From Methylotenera_A sp031379885 (GTDB lineage: Bacteria > Pseudomonadota > Gammaproteobacteria > Burkholderiales > Methylophilaceae), in the NCBI GenBank assembly GCA_031379885.1, contig JANNFN010000024.1:1-31967 (forward strand): a DNA stretch of 31,967 bases, written 5' to 3'. Under the pieces are notes generated by a model. That model saw nothing but the letters and a program-made list of their open reading frames with translations, was not told where the DNA came from and did no database searches. How positions within the stretch are numbered: position 1 is the stretch's first letter; each line of letters opens with the position of its first letter. Of this stretch, positions 23,334 to 31,303 are shown in pieces. The position numbers and the translations under genes are program-made.

Positions 23334-23543
23334 ATGGGTTCATTTAGCTTATGGCATTGGTTAATTGTGTTATTAATTGTGGTGTTGATATTTGGCACTA
23401 AAAAATTACGCAATATTGGTAGTGATGTGGGTGGTGCGGTAAATGAGTTTAAAAAAGCGATGAATGAAGGAAAAGTTGAAGATAGCGCTGAAAAATCTGG
23501 CACTACGATTGAAGGCGAAGTAACCAATAAGACTAAGCAGTAG
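23334..23543 (+). CDS. tatA: TatA, twin-arginine translocase pore subunit
   Basis: TatA oligomerises to let folded proteins cross the inner membrane. The 69-aa protein has one short N-terminal transmembrane helix (about 5-20), the FGTKKLRNIGSDVGGAVNEFKKAM amphipathic helix, and a charged tail. The strong ribosome site AAGGAGA precedes the ATG. Its neighbours tatB and tatC complete the system, and the Rieske protein gene nearby is a probable client. Confidence 0.93.
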   Translation: MGSFSLWHWLIVLLIVVLIFGTKKLRNIGSDVGGAVNEFKKAMNEGKVEDSAEKSGTTIEGEVTNKTKQ

Positions 23544-23552
23544 ATTTAACAA

Positions 23553-23909
23553 GTGTTTGACGTTTCTTTTTCGGAGTTGCTAGTAATAGCGGTGGTAGCT
23601 TTACTGGTAATCGGGCCAGAAAAGTTGCCCAAAGTGGCGCGCACCGTGGGCGCGTTCACAGGCCGCATGCAGCGCTATATGGCGCAGGTGAAAGAAGAAG
23701 TAAATCGCGAAATGCGCTTTGAAGAATTGCAAAAACTCCAACAAGAAATCAAACAATCTGTAGAGCAGGAATCTGCTGCCCTACAAGCAAGCATCCATGA
23801 GCCTTCTGGCGCCACTAAAATAAAAAACGTTAAAGTTCAAACCGTCAAACCGATAGTTGCTAAGCCAAAAGTCGTCAAGCCGAAAAGTCCAAAGGCTAAA
23901 ATTCAGTGA
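23553..23909 (+). CDS. tatB: TatB, twin-arginine translocase receptor subunit
   Basis: TatB forms with TatC the receptor for twin-arginine signal peptides. The 118-aa protein has the N-terminal helix VSFSELLVIAVVALLVIGPEKLP and a long amphipathic helix with GRMQRYMAQVKEEVNREMRFEELQKLQQEI. The tail is Lys/Pro-rich and repetitive (KPxVxKPK). The start is a GTG at 23553 with a weak ribosome site. Its TGA overlaps the GTG start of tatC. Confidence 0.92.
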   Translation: MFDVSFSELLVIAVVALLVIGPEKLPKVARTVGAFTGRMQRYMAQVKEEVNREMRFEELQKLQQEIKQSVEQESAALQASIHEPSGATKIKNVKVQTVKPIVAKPKVVKPKSPKAKIQ

Positions 23910-24637
23910 CACCAACCGAATCGTTTATTTCTCATCTAATCGAGCTGCGAAACCGTCTGTTGCGGATTGTTGTAGGCTTTGTGCTGGTGTTTTTTTGTTT
24001 ATTTCCCTTCGCTAATAAAATCTACTCGCTGCTTGCCGCGCCAATGTTAGCCAAGCTGCCTGCTGGTGGCCAAATGATAGCTACAGCGGTCACCACGCCA
24101 TTTTTTGTGCCCATGAAAGTTGCAATGATGGCGGCTTTTGTGATTTCGCTCCCACATACTTTATATCAAATATGGGCATTTGTAGCACCAGGGCTGTATG
24201 CGCATGAAAAAAAATTAATGGTGCCAGTCATTGTGAGTAGCTGTGTTCTATTTTTAACTGGAATGGCTTTTGCCTATTTTGCCGTGTTTCCCGTCGTATT
24301 TAAATTTATGGTCAGTAGCGCGCCAGTTGGTGTGGCGGTGATGACTGACATCTCAGAGTATCTCGATTTCGTGATGACGCTATTTATGGCGTTTGGGCTG
24401 GCATTTGAAGTGCCAATAGCTGTGGTATTAATTACGCGTTTTGGCTGGGTAACGATTGCTCAACTTAAAGAAGCGCGTAGCTATGTAATTGTTGGCGCAT
24501 TTATCATTGGCGCTATTTTTACGCCACCTGATATTATTTCGCAATTTATGCTAGCGGTGCCTTTGTGGTTGCTTTACGAGGCAGGAGTGTTAGTTGCGCA
24601 GTTTTCAACACCCAAAGTTAATTCGATTAAAGCTTAA
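23906..24637 (+). CDS. tatC: TatC, twin-arginine translocase core subunit
   Basis: TatC recognises the twin-arginine motif. The 243-aa protein has six transmembrane segments. Conserved features are FISHLIELRNRLLRI at the cytoplasmic N-terminus, LPHTLYQIWAFVAPGLYAHEKK in the first loops, and FGLAFEVPIAVVLITRFG with the membrane Glu. PPDIISQF comes before the last helix. The start is a GTG at 23906 in a GTGA overlap with tatB. Confidence 0.95.
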   Translation: MTPTESFISHLIELRNRLLRIVVGFVLVFFCLFPFANKIYSLLAAPMLAKLPAGGQMIATAVTTPFFVPMKVAMMAAFVISLPHTLYQIWAFVAPGLYAHEKKLMVPVIVSSCVLFLTGMAFAYFAVFPVVFKFMVSSAPVGVAVMTDISEYLDFVMTLFMAFGLAFEVPIAVVLITRFGWVTIAQLKEARSYVIVGAFIIGAIFTPPDIISQFMLAVPLWLLYEAGVLVAQFSTPKVNSIKA

Positions 24638-24648
24638 TTCATCAAAAT

Positions 24649-25200
24649 TTAAGTGTTTTTGGTTTCAATATTGGTGGGTATTTCATCAATACTGAATTGA
24701 TTTTTCTCAAGCCAATATTGCTTTATTTCATGTTCGCCTCTTTTGCTTGCCCAGTCGTTCAACAAGTCGCGGTCTCCACTATATTCGTAGTAGGGAACAC
24801 CCATGCCGCAAGAAGTCTGTACCATTTCAATTGATAAATCGAAAATCTGACGCGTGCCAGGCAAAGGCGTAAATAAAGCAAAAAACTTTTCCCATTCGGC
24901 ATCTTTTTGATGTACCACCTTGGCCTTACCATAAAGCCGCAATATTAGCGGTGGGCCAGTTAGCGCACAGAACATCATTGTCATTCGCGGGTTTTGTTGA
25001 ACATGCGCCGATGTTTCGTTGCCACTGCCAGTGACGCTAAGCCAAGCAACCCGATTACTGTTGATAACTCGCAGAGAATCCATGCCTTTTGGAGAGATGT
25101 TTACACGACTGTCTTTTGTGGCTGTTCCAACAAAAAACATTTTTTGAGCATTTATAAACTCAATCTGTTTATCGTTAAGCTGTTCATAACGCTTGGCCAT
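24649..25200 (-). CDS. PPOX-class (pyridoxamine 5'-phosphate oxidase family) flavin-binding protein
   Basis: A 183-aa split-barrel protein of the pyridoxamine phosphate oxidase superfamily, expected to bind FMN or a similar cofactor. Recognisable are QKMFFVGTATKDSRVNISPKGMDSLRV, the WLSVTGSGNETSAHVQQNPRMTMMFCAL core, the LILRLYGKAKVV strand and the C-terminal MVQTSCGMGVPYYEY. These belong to a subfamily of unknown substrate rather than true PdxH. It converges on tatC with an 11-base gap and lies 18 bases after the protease gene, on the same strand. It is an extra gene in a block where tatC is usually next to the protease. Confidence 0.8.
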   Translation of the reverse strand: MAKRYEQLNDKQIEFINAQKMFFVGTATKDSRVNISPKGMDSLRVINSNRVAWLSVTGSGNETSAHVQQNPRMTMMFCALTGPPLILRLYGKAKVVHQKDAEWEKFFALFTPLPGTRQIFDLSIEMVQTSCGMGVPYYEYSGDRDLLNDWASKRGEHEIKQYWLEKNQFSIDEIPTNIETKNT

Positions 25201-25218
25201 TGATTGACTCGAGGAGTT

Positions 25219-26373
25219 CTATTTTTGTGTTACGGCTGGTTTTGGCCGCTTGCCTACAATCACATTTACTTTGATTTCTTTCTCAGCTCTAGCGATTTTC
25301 AGTACCGCTTTTTCATTGGGTTTAAGGACAGCAATTAAATTTAACATGCCGCTACTATCATTAACTTCTTTGTCGTTAATGGCTAGCAATACATCGCCCG
25401 CCTTAAGACCTGCTAATGCTGCGGGGCTATTTTGCAATACACCCGCAATCAAAGAGCCACGTGCTTGGGTGAGTTTGAACGATTCTGCTAATTCAGGTGT
25501 AATATCTTGCGCTTCTATGCCAATCCAGCCGCGCGTAACAGAGCCGCTTACAGCTATTTGCTCCATTACCTGTTTAGCAATGTTCGCAGGAATCGCAAAA
25601 CCAATGCCCATGCTACCACCGCTACGCGAATAAATAGCACTGTTGATACCTACTAAGTTGCCTTCAGCATCTATCAATGCGCCGCCAGAGTTGCCGGGAT
25701 TGATTGAAGCATCAGTTTGGATGAAGTTTTCGTAAGTATTAATACCTAAATGATTGCGCCCTAATGCGCTCACTATGCCTTGGGTGACGGTTTGCCCGAC
25801 GCCAAAAGGGTTGCCAATGGCTAATACCACGTCACCAACATTCAATTTTTCGCTGGCTGCAAAAGTAATCGCGGGCAGCTTATCTGCATCCACTTTTAAC
25901 ACTGCCAAATCGGTATCTGGATCTGTGCCAACCACTTTTGCCGATAATTTCCTGCCATCAGCTAGGGCGACCTCTATTTCATCAGCACTAGCAACCACAT
26001 GGTCATTTGTTAAAATCAACCCTTGTTCGCTTACAATCACACCGCTACCCAAGCTGTTTTCTGGCTGGTCTTCTTCAGTATCTGGTTGGTCGCCAAAAAA
26101 ATGCCTGAATAAGGGATCGTCTTTAAATTGATCATGTGGTCCTGCAGCAGCAACTTGGCTGGATGTGAATATATTCACTACTGAAGGCATCGCTTTTTTA
26201 GCTGCAATGCTATAGCTGCCTTTTGGGGCAACTGAAGGGCTTGATTCTACTTGGTTGATGACAATAGGCTCTTGTCCACTTTCCAGCAACTGTGGATAAA
26301 AAAGTCGTAGCACAAATAATAAGCCCAAGCAGGCGGTGACAGATTGTGCAAAAATAAGCCAAATGCGTTGCAT
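25219..26373 (-). CDS. DegS/DegQ-like periplasmic serine protease with one PDZ domain
   Basis: A 384-aa HtrA-family protease. One N-terminal membrane helix (about 4-28) probably anchors it to the inner membrane facing the periplasm. The trypsin-like domain carries the triad H125 (TNDHVV), D155 (DPDTDLAVLK) and S229 (NPGNSGGAL). A single PDZ domain (about 285-375) follows, with ITPELAESFKLTQARGSLIAGVLQNSPAALAGLKAGDVLLAIND. The single PDZ and the anchor are DegS-like. DegP and DegQ have two PDZ domains and a cleaved signal. An acidic insert (about 95-105) lies in the LA-loop region. The role in envelope quality control is inferred. It is divergent from the Nif3-like gene. Confidence 0.88.
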   Translation of the reverse strand: MQRIWLIFAQSVTACLGLLFVLRLFYPQLLESGQEPIVINQVESSPSVAPKGSYSIAAKKAMPSVVNIFTSSQVAAAGPHDQFKDDPLFRHFFGDQPDTEEDQPENSLGSGVIVSEQGLILTNDHVVASADEIEVALADGRKLSAKVVGTDPDTDLAVLKVDADKLPAITFAASEKLNVGDVVLAIGNPFGVGQTVTQGIVSALGRNHLGINTYENFIQTDASINPGNSGGALIDAEGNLVGINSAIYSRSGGSMGIGFAIPANIAKQVMEQIAVSGSVTRGWIGIEAQDITPELAESFKLTQARGSLIAGVLQNSPAALAGLKAGDVLLAINDKEVNDSSGMLNLIAVLKPNEKAVLKIARAEKEIKVNVIVGKRPKPAVTQK

Positions 26374-26421
26374 AGATTAAAAAGTTAGAATGTGAATGCA
26401 TATAAGTATAGGTGAAAACGT

Positions 26422-27159
26422 ATGAAAATAGATGTGCTCGATGATTATTTAATTCAACTGCTACAGCCAGAACGCTTTAGTGATTACTGCCCAAATGGCC
26501 TGCAGGTAGAAGGTAGGCGAGAAATAAAAAAAATTATAACAGGCGTTACTGCCAGTTATGACTTTCTTGAGGCTGCTCTGCAGGCCAATGCAGATGCGGT
26601 GCTTGTGCATCATGGCTATTTTTGGCGTGGTGAGGCTTTGCCAATTGTGGGAATGAAAAAGCGTCGACTACAATTTTTATTGCAGCATGAAATAAACTTA
26701 TTTGCTTTTCATTTGCCTTTGGATGCGCATACTGAGCTTGGCAACAACGTGATGCTAGCAAAGCAATTAGATTTAAAGGTGACAGAATGGGCAGAGATGT
26801 TGGCATTAGCAGAATTAAGTCAGCCACAAACTTTGCAAACTTTTTCTGCACATGTAGAAGCAAAGCTAAAACGTAAGCCACAAGTGATTGGAGATTTAAA
26901 AAAACCGATAAAAAAAATTGCCATTTGTACAGGCGCGGCGCAAGACTACATTGATCGTGCCGTTACTGCGGGAGTAGATGTTTATATTAGCGGCGAGATT
27001 TCAGAACAGACGGTTCACATTGCGCGCGAAACAGGCATGTCTTATATATCTGCAGGGCATCATGCAACAGAACGTTATGGGATACAAGCATTAGGTGAAC
27101 ATTTGGCGGATAAGTTTGGAATTAAGCACGAGTATATAGATGTTGATAATCCAGTTTAA
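26422..27159 (+). CDS. Nif3-like dinuclear metal-centre protein (YbgI family)
   Basis: A 245-aa protein of the conserved Nif3/YbgI family, which forms hexameric rings with a two-metal site. Its biochemical role is uncertain. Metal-binding stretches are VHHGYFW (about 61-67), HLPLDAHTELGNN (about 97-109) and the late SAGHHATERYG. YCPNGLQVEG near the start is diagnostic. AGGTGA before the ATG is a fair ribosome site. It precedes petABC, which has its own promoter in the next gap. Confidence 0.9.
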   Translation: MKIDVLDDYLIQLLQPERFSDYCPNGLQVEGRREIKKIITGVTASYDFLEAALQANADAVLVHHGYFWRGEALPIVGMKKRRLQFLLQHEINLFAFHLPLDAHTELGNNVMLAKQLDLKVTEWAEMLALAELSQPQTLQTFSAHVEAKLKRKPQVIGDLKKPIKKIAICTGAAQDYIDRAVTAGVDVYISGEISEQTVHIARETGMSYISAGHHATERYGIQALGEHLADKFGIKHEYIDVDNPV

Positions 27160-27235
27160 CCTGATCAACTAGCAATTTCAATTGCTTGAATAAGCGTATT
27201 TAATCGTTCTATTTCAGTTACTTATGCAATTAAAT

Positions 27236-27264
27236 TTGGTGTATATTATGAAAAAATGTATACT
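27236..27264 (+). promoter_or_regulatory. Sigma-70 promoter of petABC
   Basis: TTGGTG (27236-27241), a 17-base spacer and TATACT (27259-27264). The -35 box matches TTGACA at four of six positions and the -10 box matches TATAAT at five of six, with ideal spacing. The predicted start at about 27271 leaves a leader of about 61 bases, with AAAGGA as ribosome site for petA. Confidence 0.65.
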
Positions 27265-27268
27265 ATCG

Positions 27269-27313
27269 GCTTTCAGCGAAGCTGTAGTTTCAACAAAATC
27301 ACACTTCGAAAGC
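27269..27313 (+). other. Stem-loop in the petABC leader
   Basis: GCTTTC (27269-27274) and GAAG (27278-27281), separated by a 3-base bulge, pair with CTTC and GAAAGC (27304-27313) to make a 10-bp stem around a 22-base loop. It begins at the predicted transcript start and ends 18 bases before the petA ATG. It may stabilise or regulate the message. Confidence 0.4.
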
Positions 27314-27331
27314 GCAAGCTAAAGGATACAA

Positions 27332-27970
27332 ATGGCAGACAATAAATTAGATAAAAATAACGCTTTATCATTCACATCACCTTCGGCAATTGATTTAGAA
27401 AAACGTAATTTTTTAATTACCGCAACTGCTTGTACTGGTGCAATTGGCGCCGCCGCGGTTGCTGTGCCATTTGTGGGTAGTATGTTGCCAAGTGAGCGTG
27501 CTAAAGCCGCTGGCGCCCCTGTTGAGGTTGATATAAGCAAAATTCAACCTGGTAGCATGATGACAGCAGAATGGCGTGGCCAGCCCGTTTGGATTATCAA
27601 CCGTACCGATGCGCAAACTGCAGAATTATCAAAACATAACGATCAACTGTCTGATCCAATGTGTGATGTAACCTCGCAACAGCCTGCATATTGTAAAAAT
27701 ACTGGTCGTGGCATCAAACCCAATATAGGCGTTGTTGTTGGTATTTGTACCCACTTGGGTTGTTCGCCAACCGCTAAACTAGAAAAAGGTGGTGATATGG
27801 GTGACAACTGGACAGGCGGTTTTTTCTGTCCTTGTCATGGATCAAAATTTGACCTTGCTGGCCGTGTATTTAAAGGCTCACCAGCGCCGATTAATTTAGT
27901 AGTTCCTCCACACCAATATTTAACAGAAACGACTTTGTTAATTGGTGTTGATGCAAAGGCAGAGGCTTAA
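27332..27970 (+). CDS. petA: PetA, Rieske iron-sulfur subunit of cytochrome bc1
   Basis: The Rieske protein carries the [2Fe-2S] cluster that takes electrons from ubiquinol. In 212 aa the cluster motifs are CTHLGC (C139, H141, C144) and CPCHGS (C166, C168, H169). C139, H141, C166 and H169 are the ligands, and C144 and C168 the expected disulfide. The membrane helix (about 31-50) is preceded by LEKRNFLIT. The twin-arginine position therefore reads Lys24-Arg25 instead of Arg-Arg, which is unusual for a Tat-dependent protein. petB starts 3 bases after the stop. Confidence 0.96.
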   Translation: MADNKLDKNNALSFTSPSAIDLEKRNFLITATACTGAIGAAAVAVPFVGSMLPSERAKAAGAPVEVDISKIQPGSMMTAEWRGQPVWIINRTDAQTAELSKHNDQLSDPMCDVTSQQPAYCKNTGRGIKPNIGVVVGICTHLGCSPTAKLEKGGDMGDNWTGGFFCPCHGSKFDLAGRVFKGSPAPINLVVPPHQYLTETTLLIGVDAKAEA

Positions 27971-27973
27971 ATC

Positions 27974-29260
27974 ATGGCAGACACTAAAAAAGTAGAAACT
28001 ACCGGCATAATGGGTTGGATTGATGCGCGTTTCCCGCTTACCAGTAACATTAAGAACCATTTAACCGAATACTATGCGCCAAAAAACTTTAATTTTTGGT
28101 ATTTTTTTGGTTCGTTGGCAATGATGATACTAGTGCTTCAAATTGCTACAGGTATATTCCTGACGATGCACTACAAACCTAGCGCTGACGAGGCATTTGC
28201 CTCGGTTGAATACATCATGCGAGATGTATTTGGTGGCAATATCATTCGCTATATGCACTCAACTGGCGCTTCCATGTTCTTTGTTGTGGTGTATTTGCAC
28301 ATGTTTAGAGGTGTTATTTATGGGTCTTATCGCAATCCTCGTGAGCTCATTTGGTTGTTTGGTGTGGCGATTTTCTTGTGCTTGATGGGCGAAGCTTTTT
28401 TTGGCTACCTATTACCATGGGGCCAAATGTCTTACTGGGGCGCGCAAGTGATTGTTAATCTATTTAGTGCGATACCACTCATTGGCCCCGATTTATCTGA
28501 GTGGTTGCGCGGTGACTACTTGGTGTCAGATGCAACGCTAAATCGATTCTTCGCTTTTCACGTCATTGCACTACCTTTAGTGCTACTGGGCTTAGTAATG
28601 GCGCATTTAATCGCCTTGCACGAAGTGGGTTCTAATAATCCTGATGGAGTGGAAATTAAAGCAAAAAAAGATAAAGCAACTGGCATTCCGTTGGATGGTA
28701 TTCCGTTTCATCCTTATTACACAGTGAAAGATTTAGTGGGTGTAGTGGTGTTTTTAATTGTGTTCGTAGCAATTATTTGTTTTGCGCCAGAAATGGGCGG
28801 CTATTTCTTAGAAGCCAATAACTTCATCCCAGCCGATTCTCTTAAAACGCCAGCACACATCGCGCCAGTGTGGTATTTCACGCCATATTATTCAATTTTG
28901 CGTGCGGTGCCACCTGTGATGAATTCACAGTTTCCAGGAGTTGCGGCGATGGGCTTGTCGGTGATGGTATTTGCGTTGTTGCCTTGGCTGGATAGAAGTC
29001 CTGTTAAATCAATTCGCTATCGTGGCACGCTATATAAAAGCTGGCTCGCAGCGTTTATAGTAAGTTTTTTTGTGCTGGGATATTTAGGTACCGTGCCATC
29101 AAATGTGTGGGGTCAATTTGGTGCGTGGATGGGCAGTGCGGACCGTGCTACTGTGGTTGCACGCATTTTCACTGTTATTTATTTTGCTTTTTTCATCCTT
29201 ATGCCTTGGTTTACGGCAAAAGATAAAACCAAGCCAGTGCCAGGAAGGGTGACGTACTAA
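27974..29260 (+). CDS. petB: PetB, cytochrome b subunit of bc1
   Basis: Cytochrome b holds the two b hemes and the quinol oxidation and quinone reduction sites. The 428-aa protein has about eight membrane helices. Heme ligand histidines lie in MHSTGASMFFVVVYLHMFRG and FFAFHVIALPLVLLGLVMAHLIALHEVGSNNPDG. The Qo-site PEWY motif appears as PVWY (in HIAPVWYFTPYYSILRAVP), a variant known in betaproteobacteria such as Rubrivivax. YWGAQVI and the GDYLVSDATLNRFF stretch are typical. It sits between petA and petC with gaps of 3 and 1 bases. Confidence 0.96.
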   Translation: MADTKKVETTGIMGWIDARFPLTSNIKNHLTEYYAPKNFNFWYFFGSLAMMILVLQIATGIFLTMHYKPSADEAFASVEYIMRDVFGGNIIRYMHSTGASMFFVVVYLHMFRGVIYGSYRNPRELIWLFGVAIFLCLMGEAFFGYLLPWGQMSYWGAQVIVNLFSAIPLIGPDLSEWLRGDYLVSDATLNRFFAFHVIALPLVLLGLVMAHLIALHEVGSNNPDGVEIKAKKDKATGIPLDGIPFHPYYTVKDLVGVVVFLIVFVAIICFAPEMGGYFLEANNFIPADSLKTPAHIAPVWYFTPYYSILRAVPPVMNSQFPGVAAMGLSVMVFALLPWLDRSPVKSIRYRGTLYKSWLAAFIVSFFVLGYLGTVPSNVWGQFGAWMGSADRATVVARIFTVIYFAFFILMPWFTAKDKTKPVPGRVTY

Positions 29261-29261
29261 T

Positions 29262-29966
29262 ATGAAGAACACACTAAAAAAATTATTGATTAGTTTAGCG
29301 TTTTTACCCGCAGTGGTGTTTGCTAACGAAACTGTAATTAGCGTGACTGCGCCCATTGATGCGACTGATTACGCCTCACTACAGCGCGGGGCACGTACTT
29401 TTGTGAATAGTTGCCTTAATTGCCATAGCGCCAATTACATGCGTTATAAACGCTTGGAGGATATCGGTCTTACTGAAAAGCAAATTAAAGACAATTTACT
29501 TTTTGCGGGCGAAAAAGTGGGCGACACCATGAAAGTGGCCATTAATCCAAAAGATGCGAAAAAATGGTTTGGTGTAGCACCGCCTGATTTGTCTGTGGAA
29601 GTGCGCGCTCGCGGTGCTGATTGGGTGTATGCCTACTTGCGTGGCTTTTATCGTGATGAAACTACGCCAACTGGTTGGAACAACACTGTCTACGATAAAG
29701 TGGCGATGCCACATGTGCTATACGAGCTGCAAGGTGAGCAAGTGTTAAACCATGAGACGCACCAACTAGAGCTTATGAAGCCAGGAAAATTAAGTCCAGC
29801 TGAATACAATGCATTTGTGGGCGACTTAACCAACTATATGGCGTTTATGGCCGAACCTGCCAAGCAACAACGCCAACACATTGGCATTTGGGCATTGTTG
29901 TTTTTAGGTGTGCTACTAGTGCTGGCGATAAAACTCAAAAAAGAATACTGGAAAGATATTAAATAG
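29262..29966 (+). CDS. petC: PetC, cytochrome c1 subunit of bc1
   Basis: Cytochrome c1 passes electrons from the Rieske protein to soluble cytochromes. The 234-aa protein has a signal peptide (about 1-21, VFA/NET), the heme site CLNCH near residue 53, and MRYKRLEDIGLT after it. APPDLSVEVRARGADWVYAYLRGFY is conserved. A C-terminal membrane anchor (about 206-224) ends in a Lys-rich cytoplasmic tail. Length and order are those of a separate cytochrome c1 in bacterial fbc operons. Confidence 0.95.
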   Translation: MKNTLKKLLISLAFLPAVVFANETVISVTAPIDATDYASLQRGARTFVNSCLNCHSANYMRYKRLEDIGLTEKQIKDNLLFAGEKVGDTMKVAINPKDAKKWFGVAPPDLSVEVRARGADWVYAYLRGFYRDETTPTGWNNTVYDKVAMPHVLYELQGEQVLNHETHQLELMKPGKLSPAEYNAFVGDLTNYMAFMAEPAKQQRQHIGIWALLFLGVLLVLAIKLKKEYWKDIK

Positions 29967-30021
29967 AAATCTAGTTAATAGTCATTAAAACGCATTTCTA
30001 ATTTAAGAGAGAATAACAATT

Positions 30022-30621
30022 ATGATGAAACTTTACTCGGGTTCAGTTGATCCCTTCAGCCACCGTTGCCGCATCGTGCTGTTTGAAAAAGGCATGGACT
30101 TTGAAGTGATTGATGTGGATTTGGCTAATAAAGCCGAAGATTTAGCCGTGTTAAATCCCTACGGTACTGTTCCAGTGCTGGTGGAGCGTGATTTAGTGCT
30201 ATCCGAGGCTAACATTATTAACGAGTATATTGACGAGCGCTTCCCACATCCGCAGCTGATGCCAGCCGACCCTGTGATGCGTGCACGTGCAAGGTTATTT
30301 TTGTATAACTTTGAGAAAGATTTGTTCTCGCATATCAAAGATGTTGAATCTGAAAACCAAGAAATTGCAGATAGAGCACGCAAAACTATTCGCGATAATT
30401 TAACGCAAATTGTGCCAATCTTTAGTAAGCAAAATTACTTGCTAGGCGATGATTATTCAATGCTAGATGTAGCGGTGACACCACTTCTATGGCGTTTAGG
30501 TCATTATGGTATTGATTTACCAAATCAAGCTGCGCCGTTATTGAAATACGCTGAGCGTTTGTTTTCACGCCCGCTGTATGCGGATGCGATGACACCTTCA
30601 GAAAAGGCAATGAGGAAGTAG
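30022..30621 (+). CDS. sspA: SspA, stringent starvation protein A
   Basis: A 199-aa glutathione-S-transferase-fold protein that binds RNA polymerase in starved E. coli. It lacks transferase activity there. The thioredoxin-like N-terminal half contains LYSGSVDPFSHRCRIVLFEKGMDFEVIDVDL and NPYGTVPVLVERDLVLSEANIINEYIDERFPHPQLMP. The all-helical C-terminal domain follows, with YSMLDVAVTPLLWRLGHYGI. Two ATGs (30022 and 30025) are adjacent, with AAGAGAG upstream. It is followed 2 bases later by sspB. Confidence 0.94.
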   Translation: MMKLYSGSVDPFSHRCRIVLFEKGMDFEVIDVDLANKAEDLAVLNPYGTVPVLVERDLVLSEANIINEYIDERFPHPQLMPADPVMRARARLFLYNFEKDLFSHIKDVESENQEIADRARKTIRDNLTQIVPIFSKQNYLLGDDYSMLDVAVTPLLWRLGHYGIDLPNQAAPLLKYAERLFSRPLYADAMTPSEKAMRK

Positions 30622-30623
30622 AT

Positions 30624-31052
30624 GTGGCTGAGGGGTTGATTCCAACCAAACCCTATATGGTGCGTGCCATTCACGAATGGTGCGTCGATAACGGCTTAAC
30701 GCCACATTTGCTGGTGGCGGTGAGTGCGCAATGTCGTGTACCAATGGCGTATGTGAAAGACGGCGAAATTGTGCTTAATCTTAATTACACAGCTACTAAA
30801 GATTTGCACATGGATAACGAAGCGATTGTGTTTTCTGCGCGTTTTGGCGGAATTTCGCAGAATTTATATGTGCCGATGGGGGCTGTAAAAGGTATTTTTT
30901 CGCGGGAAAATGGCCAAGGTATGTTTTTTGAACCTGCTCTGCAAGCCAATACTGAAGCGGCTCCTGGAGCATCTGTTTTAGAAAGTATTTCATCTGAAAA
31001 TAATAATGAAACACCGAAAAAGAAGAAGCCAACGCTGACCATAGTAAAGTAG
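30624..31052 (+). CDS. sspB: SspB, ClpXP protease specificity factor
   Basis: SspB tethers ssrA-tagged proteins to the ClpXP protease. The 142-aa protein has the conserved PTKPYMVRAIHEWCVDNGLTPHLLV start, LNLNYTATKDL and an ISQNLYVPMGAVKGIFSRENGQGMFF core. A flexible Glu/Ala/Ser-rich linker leads to the C-terminal ClpX-binding module KPTLTIVK, which matches the role of the ALRVVK tail in E. coli. The start is a GTG at 30624. The ATG two bases earlier is in another frame. Confidence 0.94.
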   Translation: MAEGLIPTKPYMVRAIHEWCVDNGLTPHLLVAVSAQCRVPMAYVKDGEIVLNLNYTATKDLHMDNEAIVFSARFGGISQNLYVPMGAVKGIFSRENGQGMFFEPALQANTEAAPGASVLESISSENNNETPKKKKPTLTIVK

Positions 31053-31105
31053 TAAGCAGTAAAAAAATTTCTTAAAAGGGCTAGTCGCCGATTTATAAAA
31101 AGTGA

Positions 31106-31111
31106 TATAGT
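31106..31111 (+). promoter_or_regulatory. Candidate -10 box for tRNA-Thr(TGT)
   Basis: TATAGT at 31106-31111 precedes a GC-rich CACGCC discriminator and the tRNA start at 31129. The -35 region has only a poor match (TAGTCG at 31082-31087). Confidence 0.35.
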
Positions 31112-31128
31112 CACGCCTTCAAGAAAAA

Positions 31129-31204
31129 GCCGGATTAGCTCAGTTGGTAGAGCAGCGCACTTGTAATGCGAAGGTCGTCAGTTCGATTCCGACATCCGGC
31201 ACCA
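31129..31204 (+). tRNA. tRNA-Thr (anticodon TGT)
   Basis: A 76-base cloverleaf including an encoded CCA. The acceptor GCCGGAT pairs with ATCCGGC. The D arm has AGCTCAGTTGGTAGAGC, the anticodon loop is CTTGTAA with anticodon TGT, and the T arm has GTTCGATTCC. First of four tRNA genes before tuf, matching thrU in E. coli order. Confidence 0.97.
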
Positions 31205-31303
31205 AAAATCTTACTAGAATCTAAGTAAGTTTTCTCCAAAAACATACATTGCTAATTATTTAAATTAACATTTGAATAATTGTTTGTTTTTGCGCCTATT
31301 TTG

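Noticed and set aside
24638..24660. A shared terminator between the convergent tatC and PPOX genes.
   Set aside because: The gap is 11 bases and no stem can be drawn across the two stops.
25250..26131. Open frames of 125 and 127 codons on the plus strand inside the protease gene.
   Set aside because: They are antisense to a clearly conserved coding region and show no recognisable domain. They follow from its codon bias.
27171..27186. The palindrome AGCAATttcaATTGCT after the Nif3-like gene as a terminator.
   Set aside because: The stem is only 6 bp, AT-rich, and has no T-run after it.
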